A DNA stretch of 20,505 nucleotides, from the NCBI GenBank assembly GCA_902557585.1, contig CACEBA010000012.1, positions 1 through 20,505 of the forward strand, read 5' to 3'. The translations under genes were made by a program, and so were the position numbers. Positions 15,484-20,505 of the stretch are shown in pieces. The notes under the pieces are model-generated. The model saw only the letters and a list, made by a program, of their open reading frames with translations. It ran no database searches and was not told the DNA's origin. Each line of letters starts with the position of its first letter. Positions within the stretch are counted from its first letter, which is position 1. The stretch is from an uncultured Pelagibacteraceae bacterium (lineage in GTDB: Bacteria; Pseudomonadota; Alphaproteobacteria; Pelagibacterales; Pelagibacteraceae).

Positions 15484-16028
15484 TTTTGAGCAGGAAGTAA
15501 AAATAAATTTTTTGAAACGATTTCATTTTTCTTCACTAAAGAAAGAAATGTTATATTAAAGTTTTGATAGATATCAATATTTTGCCAACCAATTAAGTTA
15601 AATGTATTTTTATCAAAAAAAATATTTAATTCATTATTTTTTTCTTTAATAGTAAAATTAATATAGTTTTCATCAACAATTCTTTCGTTCAATTTATGAA
15701 TTTTTTCTATTAAAAAACTTTTATCTAAAATTAGATTTAAAGGTGTTTTATCTAAAGGATATCTATAATAACTAGAAATAGTTTTGATAACTAAAGACTT
15801 GCCATTTGATACTAAAATTTTTTTATTATATAAGTCGTATTCACAATAAATTTTTTTTGGGTATTCAATTACACAATTTCCTTTTTCAATTTTTCCATTT
15901 ATATTTTGTTCAAATTCAAAATTTAAATTTTGAGTATTTTTTAAATTTGTAATTATATTTTCCTTATTACTTGCAAAACTATTTGAGGCAAATAATAAAA
16001 TAAAAAAAATTAAAATATATCTAAACAT
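15480..16028 (-). CDS. lolA: Outer-membrane lipoprotein carrier protein LolA (LolA-like)
   Basis: This 182-residue protein has a signal peptide at residues 1-19 (YILIFFILLFASNSFA) and is predicted periplasmic. It then shows the LolA-fold pattern: an N-terminal helix with LKNTQNLNFEFEQN, repeated amphipathic beta strands (GNCVIEYPKKIYCEY, KILVSNGKSLVI), a YRYPLDKTPLNLIL segment equivalent to the family's P-L..TPL..LL, and a C-terminal FDKNTFNLIGW...DIYQN strand pair. LolA ferries lipoproteins from the LolCDE complex across the periplasm. The protein is divergent but the ftsK-lolA order is standard in proteobacteria and supports the name. Its start shares one base with the ftsK stop. Confidence 0.86.
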   Translation of the reverse strand: MFRYILIFFILLFASNSFASNKENIITNLKNTQNLNFEFEQNINGKIEKGNCVIEYPKKIYCEYDLYNKKILVSNGKSLVIKTISSYYRYPLDKTPLNLILDKSFLIEKIHKLNERIVDENYINFTIKEKNNELNIFFDKNTFNLIGWQNIDIYQNFNITFLSLVKKNEIVSKNLFLLPAQN

Positions 16029-18112
16029 TAAAGAAGGTCTCTTTTGCCAACATGATTGGCTTTACTAACAATTCCGTCAGTCTCCATCATATCAATAATT
16101 CGTGCAGCCCTATTGTAACCAATTTGAAGTTTTCTTTGTAAAAAAGAGGTTGATGCTTTGCCTTCAGATCTAATTATTTCTAAAGCTTGCTCATAAAGTT
16201 CGTCCTTGTCTCCTTGATTTAAATTGTCACCCATTTCTTTTTCATCAGCAAAATTAAGTATTTCATCAATGTAGTCAGGTTCAGCTTGAGAGCTTAAAAA
16301 ATTATTAATTTTTTCTATTTCAGTATCTGAAACAAATGGAGCATGAATTCTTACTATTCGATTAGCGGAAGACATGTAAAGCATATCTCCTTTTCCCAAA
16401 AGCTGCTCCGCACCCTGCTCTCCAAGTATAGTTCGACTATCAATCTTTGAAGTAACTTGAAAAGAAATTCTTGTTGGAAAATTTGCTTTAATAGTTCCAG
16501 TTATAACATCAACACTTGGTCGTTGCGTTGCCATTATAATATGGATACCTGCTGCTCTTGCCATTTGAGATAGTTTTTGAATGTAATTTTCAATCTCTTT
16601 ACCAGCCACTAACATTAAGTCAGACATTTCATCAACTACTACAACTATGTATGGCATTGGTAATTTATGCTTAGTATTGTAGCCATCAATGTTTCTAACA
16701 CCCTCTTTGGTCATTAATCTGTACCTGCTTTCCATTTCTTTTACTACCCAACCAAGTACAGAAGCTGCTTTTTTAGCTTCAGTTATGACTGGACATAATA
16801 AATGCGGAATACCTTCATAGGTCGAGAGCTCAAGCATTTTTGGATCAATCAAAATAAATTTGCATCTGTCTGGAGTGTGTCTGTAAAGTAGAGATAAAAT
16901 AATTGTGTTAATACAAACAGATTTACCAGATCCAGTAGTACCTGCTATGAGAAGATGAGGCATTAAAGATAGATCTCCAACAATAGGTTTACCAGAAATA
17001 CTTTTTCCTAGAGCAATTGGCAATTTTACTTCTCTTTTCTTAAAATCAGAATTATTTAAAATTTCACTTAAGTATACATTTTCTCTTGTAGAATTTGGTA
17101 GCTCAATACCAACAGTATTACTTCCGGGTATAGTTGCAATTCGTGCGGACTCTGAACTGGTATTTCTCGCTATATCGTCTGATAGATTTATTATTTTGGA
17201 CACTTTAACTCCAGCTGCAGGCTCAAATTCATTAAGAGTAACAACTGGACCATGGCTTACTTTTTTTATATTTCCGCTTACGCCAAAATCTAATAAAATT
17301 TTTTCTAAAAATTCAGGGTCATGGGTTTCAATTTTATTAAAATTTTCTTTTTCTTCTTTTGTTGGAGTTTTCAAAAGATCTAAATCTGGTAGTTTAAATT
17401 TTGATTTACTAGTAATTTTATTTTCAGCTTTTATAAATGGTAAATCTTCTTGAATGAGATTTTTTATCTGTTCCTGTGGAATATACTCACTTATAATTTC
17501 ACTCTGATCTGTATAATTCTTTTTCTCTCTTTTAAAAAATAATAATAAAATTTTTTTAATTATATGATAAAACTTAATAGGGTGAAAATTTATACTTACT
17601 AAAAATAAAAAGAGTATTAAAATTATAAAACTATAAAAAAAGATTAATTCGTTTATTTGTATAACTGATTTTAAAAAAGTTTTTGTAAAATAAATACCAA
17701 CAAAACCACCACTTCCATTAATATAAAGTGTAAAATTGTTCGAATAAAAATAACTTAAAAATAGTGTTCCAAATAATGAATAAAGTACAATAAAAAAAAA
17801 ATTTTCTATTAAAAGAAAAAATTCTTTATTTCTTATAATATTAATACCAGTAAGAATAAAAGTTAAAGATACCAAATAAGAAACTAATCCAATAGATTGG
17901 AAAAATAAATCAGAGATAAAGCTGCCATTAAAACCAAGAAGATTTTTGATTTCCGCATTTTTTGGAAAAATGAAATTTGGATCATCTGGTGAGTAGCTCA
18001 TTAAAGCAATGAGTAATAAAATACCCCCCATAGATACGAGTGCCCCAAATAATTCAGCAAGACGTTTGGTTGCAAAATTAAGTAATAAATTAGCTGTTTT
18101 TTTAATATTCAT
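16028..18112 (-). CDS. ftsK: DNA translocase FtsK
   Basis: This 694-residue protein has an N-terminal membrane domain with about four helices (22-40, 72-92, 100-121, 157-175) and a short lysine-rich linker (about 190-265). The alpha/beta motor follows: Walker A GTTGSGKS at 391-398, Walker B VVVVDE at 490-495, and the ATQRPSVDVITG segment at about 528-539. A C-terminal winged-helix gamma domain (about 635-694) recognises polar KOPS sites and activates XerCD recombination. It works at the division septum to clear and resolve chromosome termini. The linker is much shorter than in E. coli, consistent with a compact genome. It is upstream of lolA and diverges from the UbiH-like gene across about 60 bases. 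Confidence 0.96.
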   Translation of the reverse strand: MNIKKTANLLLNFATKRLAELFGALVSMGGILLLIALMSYSPDDPNFIFPKNAEIKNLLGFNGSFISDLFFQSIGLVSYLVSLTFILTGINIIRNKEFFLLIENFFFIVLYSLFGTLFLSYFYSNNFTLYINGSGGFVGIYFTKTFLKSVIQINELIFFYSFIILILFLFLVSINFHPIKFYHIIKKILLLFFKREKKNYTDQSEIISEYIPQEQIKNLIQEDLPFIKAENKITSKSKFKLPDLDLLKTPTKEEKENFNKIETHDPEFLEKILLDFGVSGNIKKVSHGPVVTLNEFEPAAGVKVSKIINLSDDIARNTSSESARIATIPGSNTVGIELPNSTRENVYLSEILNNSDFKKREVKLPIALGKSISGKPIVGDLSLMPHLLIAGTTGSGKSVCINTIILSLLYRHTPDRCKFILIDPKMLELSTYEGIPHLLCPVITEAKKAASVLGWVVKEMESRYRLMTKEGVRNIDGYNTKHKLPMPYIVVVVDEMSDLMLVAGKEIENYIQKLSQMARAAGIHIIMATQRPSVDVITGTIKANFPTRISFQVTSKIDSRTILGEQGAEQLLGKGDMLYMSSANRIVRIHAPFVSDTEIEKINNFLSSQAEPDYIDEILNFADEKEMGDNLNQGDKDELYEQALEIIRSEGKASTSFLQRKLQIGYNRAARIIDMMETDGIVSKANHVGKRDLL

Positions 18113-18135
18113 ATAAATGAATCAATTTAATCACT

Positions 18136-18164
18136 TTGTATCATCTAATTTTTGTTGTTAAAAT
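18136..18164 (+). promoter_or_regulatory. Possible promoter of the UbiH-like gene
   Basis: TTGTAT at 18136-18141 and TAAAAT at 18159-18164 are 17 bases apart in the short gap after divergent ftsK. The -10 hexamer differs from TATAAT at one base. Transcription would start within a few bases of the ATG at 18175. If right, translation from the upstream in-frame ATG at 18136 would be impossible from this promoter, which favours 18175 as the start. Confidence 0.33.
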
Positions 18165-18174
18165 TAAAATTAAT

Positions 18175-19254
18175 ATGAGAGTTTGTATAATAGGTAAAAA
18201 CTTAACAAGTTTAACTTTAGCTAAGGCCTTAGTTAATAAAGATATAAATGTTGATCTTTTTTTTTCAAATACCAAAAATAACATAAATTACTCTAGAACA
18301 CTCGGTATATCAAAAAGTAATGTTGAGTTTATAAATAAATATATAATAAATATTGAAAATATTTTGTGGAAATTAAATAAAATTGAAATATTTACAGACA
18401 AAATACAAGAAGAAAAAGTTTTAAATTTTGAAGACAATAAAAATCAACTATTTTCTATAATTAAAAATTATAAATTTAACTATTTACTTGAAAAAGAATT
18501 ATCAAAAGAAAAAAAATTTAAAAAAAAAAGATATAACAGTAAAAGTTTTTCTTTTATTCAAAAATATGGCCTAATAATAAATTGTGACTCCAAAAATAAT
18601 ATAACTAAAAAATTTTTTAGTAGGAATGTCAAAAAGAAATATAATAGCTTTGCTTATACTAGTATAATTGATCATGAAAAACTTGTTAATAATATTGCAA
18701 CTCAAATTTTTACAAAACAAGGACCCCTAGCATTCTTACCTATCTCAAATTCACAAACGTCTTTAGTGTACTCAGTTCACAACACTTTAAACAATAAAAA
18801 AGACAATATTAAAGATTTAATAATTAAGTATAACCAAAAATATAAAATTAAAAATATTTCTAAAATAGAGAATTTCGAATTAAGCTCATCAAATTTAAGA
18901 TCTTATTATCACAAAAATATTTTAGCATTTGGAGATTTACTACATAGAGTTCATCCACTTGCAGGACAAGGTTTTAATATGACAATTAGAGATATCAAGA
19001 TACTTTTAGAAATAATTCAAAAAAGGATTGATTTAGGTTTGCCAGTTGACAGAAATATAGGCACTGATTTCGAAAAAAAAGCAAAACACAAAAATTTTAT
19101 TTTTTTAAATGGGATTGATTTTGTTCACCAATTTTTTAACTTTGAACGAAAAATAAGTAATAATTTTCTAAGTAAATCTGTTCAGTATTTAGGTAAAAAT
19201 AATTTAATAAATAAATCTTTTACAAAAATTGCTGACGAAGGTACTTTATTTTAA
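18175..19254 (+). CDS. Divergent UbiH/Coq6-family FAD-dependent monooxygenase
   Basis: From ATG 18175 this is 359 residues; an upstream in-frame ATG at 18136 adds 13 residues ahead of the N-terminal beta strand and is less likely. The C-terminal flavin motif is well kept: FGDLLHRVHPLAGQG at 252-266 followed by FNMTIRD, the GD..H..HP.aGQG.N signature of ubiquinone-biosynthesis hydroxylases. GPLAFLPIS at 183-191 is also a UbiH-type motif. The N-terminal dinucleotide-binding loop is degenerate: CIIGKNLTS replaces the usual GxGxxG, and the family's DG motif is not recognisable. It probably hydroxylates the quinone ring precursor, but a weakened FAD site makes activity uncertain. The gene is very AT- and lysine-rich. 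Confidence 0.8.
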   Translation: MRVCIIGKNLTSLTLAKALVNKDINVDLFFSNTKNNINYSRTLGISKSNVEFINKYIINIENILWKLNKIEIFTDKIQEEKVLNFEDNKNQLFSIIKNYKFNYLLEKELSKEKKFKKKRYNSKSFSFIQKYGLIINCDSKNNITKKFFSRNVKKKYNSFAYTSIIDHEKLVNNIATQIFTKQGPLAFLPISNSQTSLVYSVHNTLNNKKDNIKDLIIKYNQKYKIKNISKIENFELSSSNLRSYYHKNILAFGDLLHRVHPLAGQGFNMTIRDIKILLEIIQKRIDLGLPVDRNIGTDFEKKAKHKNFIFLNGIDFVHQFFNFERKISNNFLSKSVQYLGKNNLINKSFTKIADEGTLF

Positions 19255-19899
19255 CTATTGAAGTGTCGTGTTGTTAAAATTGTCGAAAGAATAAGTACTT
19301 AAAATTTCAGAAATTTTATTTTTTCTTTCATTTAGATCTTTAGCCTCTAATAAAACCTGTTTTTCTTCTAACGAAAAAGGTGAGGCCATAGCAAGTGCAT
19401 TAATAGTTTCATCTAAACTTTGTTTTTCTAGTGCTTTCCAATTTATAATGAAACCCCTTTTTTTAAAAAGAGACTTAAGATCTTTAAAAATTAACTCTAG
19501 GTCTGTAAATTTTATTTCTTCCTTTTTATCATCTAAATCATGTTCAAATTGCTTAAAATCTACTTGAAATTCTCTGTATTTATTCTCAGATATAATTTCA
19601 TTTATGGCCTGAAATCTAATTAAACCTTTAAGCTCAATTAAATATCTCCCATCATCTGTTTCCTTAAAAGTTATAATTTTTCCAAGACATCCAATTTTAA
19701 ATAGGTTTGGAGGTTCATTATTAATTTCAGAGATTTTTGGTTGTATCATCCCGATTAACTTATCTGACTTCATGCTATCATTTATCATATCTATATATCG
19801 TGGCTCAAAAATATTTAAAGGAACAGTAGTTTTAGGAAAAAGAATAAAATTACTTAAAGGAAAAACAGAAATTTTTTTTGGTAAATTTGAAATTTTCAT
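19255..19899 (-). CDS. Stand-alone LON substrate-binding (N-terminal) domain protein
   Basis: The 214-residue protein begins ISVFPLSNFILFPKTTVPL, then NIFEPRYIDMI, and later shows GCLGKIITF and the GRYLIELKGLIRFQ strand, all features of the Lon N-terminal (LAN/PUA-like) domain at about residues 8-200. There is no AAA+ or protease domain, so it is not Lon itself. Such proteins (COG2802) are widespread in alphaproteobacteria, and their function is unproven. It converges on the UbiH-like gene, with stop codons directly adjacent (19252-19257). It lies downstream of the sulfotransferase gene in the same direction with a 35-base gap. Confidence 0.9.
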   Translation of the reverse strand: MKISNLPKKISVFPLSNFILFPKTTVPLNIFEPRYIDMINDSMKSDKLIGMIQPKISEINNEPPNLFKIGCLGKIITFKETDDGRYLIELKGLIRFQAINEIISENKYREFQVDFKQFEHDLDDKKEEIKFTDLELIFKDLKSLFKKRGFIINWKALEKQSLDETINALAMASPFSLEEKQVLLEAKDLNERKNKISEILSTYSFDNFNNTTLQ

Positions 19900-19910
19900 T
19901 TGCTTTTTTT

Positions 19911-19928
19911 TTATAATATTTATTATAA
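19911..19928. repeat. AT-only inverted repeat upstream of the LON-domain gene
   Basis: TTATAATA at 19911-19918 is the exact reverse complement of TATTATAA at 19921-19928, with a two-base spacer. It lies 12-29 bases upstream of the LON-domain ATG. On the minus strand it contains TATAAT (19927-19922), which could serve as a -10 element. Being entirely A/T in AT-rich DNA, it has limited significance. Confidence 0.3.
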
Positions 19929-19934
19929 TTAGAA

Positions 19935-20505
19935 TTAATCCAAAAGATAATAATAGGGTTGGTATTTTTTATCATTATATTTTTCAATCTTTTTTCTTAC
20001 CTGTAAAAAACTATTAGTTTTGCTAAATAATTCAGTATTTTTCTCAAAATTTAGTATGTCCTTTTTAACCTCAACATTACAAAATTCTAATATTCTTTTT
20101 GTCTCAGTTTCTTTATTGACTGTAAAATTACTTAATTCAACATCAATAATCCTACTAGGGTATTTTTTTTTAAAATAGTTAATTACATAATTATAATTAC
20201 TAACATAATTTTTAATATCCTCTATTTTGTGACTCCAAGATAGCTCATTTAACATGGTTTGATATATGCCTATTATTGCATCATTTGTATTTCTATAAGT
20301 ATGAATAAGCTTAGCATTAGGAAAAAATGTCAAAATTAATTCTATATTAAAAAAATTTTCTAAAGATTTATCTAAATAAATTTTTTTTTCAAAATTATCG
20401 TACTTATTATATATAGAGTCTTGAAATTCTCTCTTATTTAGAGAAAGTTTATAATTTTTTAAATCAAAATCTTTAGAGTAAATAATATTACCAATTTGTT
20501 CCAAA
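19935..20505 (-). CDS. Sulfotransferase-family protein (partial, C-terminal part)
   Basis: The 189 visible residues are open to the right window edge; the first codon there is TTG inside the gene rather than a convincing start. IYLDKSLENFFNIELI followed by FFPNAKLIHTYRNTND and IYQTML matches the central part of Sulfotransfer-type proteins (D-K-x..N...I..LFPNAK.I...R.P.D...S.Y), including the segment that contacts the 3'-phosphate of PAPS. The C-terminal TNSFLQVRKKI and the final Y..YYYLL agree with the family's T-S..QVR..I...S...W..Y ending. The PAPS 5'-phosphosulfate-binding loop would lie upstream, outside the window. The acceptor cannot be identified. The gene is very AT-rich. Confidence 0.75.
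   Translation of the reverse strand, partial: LEQIGNIIYSKDFDLKNYKLSLNKREFQDSIYNKYDNFEKKIYLDKSLENFFNIELILTFFPNAKLIHTYRNTNDAIIGIYQTMLNELSWSHKIEDIKNYVSNYNYVINYFKKKYPSRIIDVELSNFTVNKETETKRILEFCNVEVKKDILNFEKNTELFSKTNSFLQVRKKIEKYNDKKYQPYYYLLD

Noticed and set aside
19911..19928. Inverted repeat as a transcription terminator after the sulfotransferase gene
   Set aside because: The stem is entirely A/T and on the minus strand it is followed by an A-run, not a T-run. A -10 element for the LON-domain gene is a better reading.
20502..20504. TTG at the right edge as the sulfotransferase start
   Set aside because: The homologous region is the middle of the protein and the reading frame is still open at the window edge, so this is an internal leucine codon.

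Overview
The window is AT-rich (roughly 30% G+C by eye), densely packed bacterial DNA. Almost every co-directional gene pair overlaps by a few bases or abuts. The order hemE | ppsR-maf-aroE-coaE-dnaQ | secB is the arrangement found beside the chromosome origin in alphaproteobacteria. Together with the extreme compaction, the lysine/asparagine/isoleucine-rich proteins and the gene content, this points to a streamlined marine alphaproteobacterium of the SAR11/Pelagibacterales type or a close look-alike. The lineage call is an inference from order and composition.

Layout. Positions 1-128 hold the 5' end of hemE, leaving leftward. Positions 129-402 are non-coding with an AT-only stretch and DnaA-box-like sites between divergent genes, the best candidate here for oriC. 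Positions 403-3829 are one rightward operon: ppsR, maf, aroE, coaE, dnaQ. Leftward secB and fxsA (3822-4653) converge on it. Positions 4712-5730 carry a Tim44-like protein gene, broken near its end by a one-base frameshift, and smr. Positions 5720-7608 carry the leftward hslV-hslU protease operon.

Positions 7697-15483 look like a single rightward transcription unit of eleven genes: hisB, hisH, a secreted SHOCT-domain protein of unknown function, hisA, hisF, hisE, a malyl-CoA lyase, the two malate-CoA ligase subunits (mtkA, mtkB), a HIT hydrolase and a GNAT acetyltransferase. The first part makes the imidazole-glycerol-phosphate half of histidine synthesis. The second part is a complete two-step route converting malate + CoA + ATP to glyoxylate + acetyl-CoA. 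MtkA/MtkB are told apart from ordinary succinyl-CoA synthetase by diagnostic sequence and by the adjacent lyase. This fusion of histidine and malyl-CoA genes, with an uncharacterised exported protein in the middle, is the most interesting feature of the window.

Positions 15480-18112 are leftward ftsK-lolA. Positions 18175-19254 encode a divergent UbiH-family monooxygenase. Positions 19255-19899 encode a stand-alone LON substrate-binding domain protein (leftward), followed by the 3' part of a sulfotransferase gene running off the right edge. No tRNA, rRNA, CRISPR array or insertion sequence was seen, and no gene-free stretch exceeds 300 bases.
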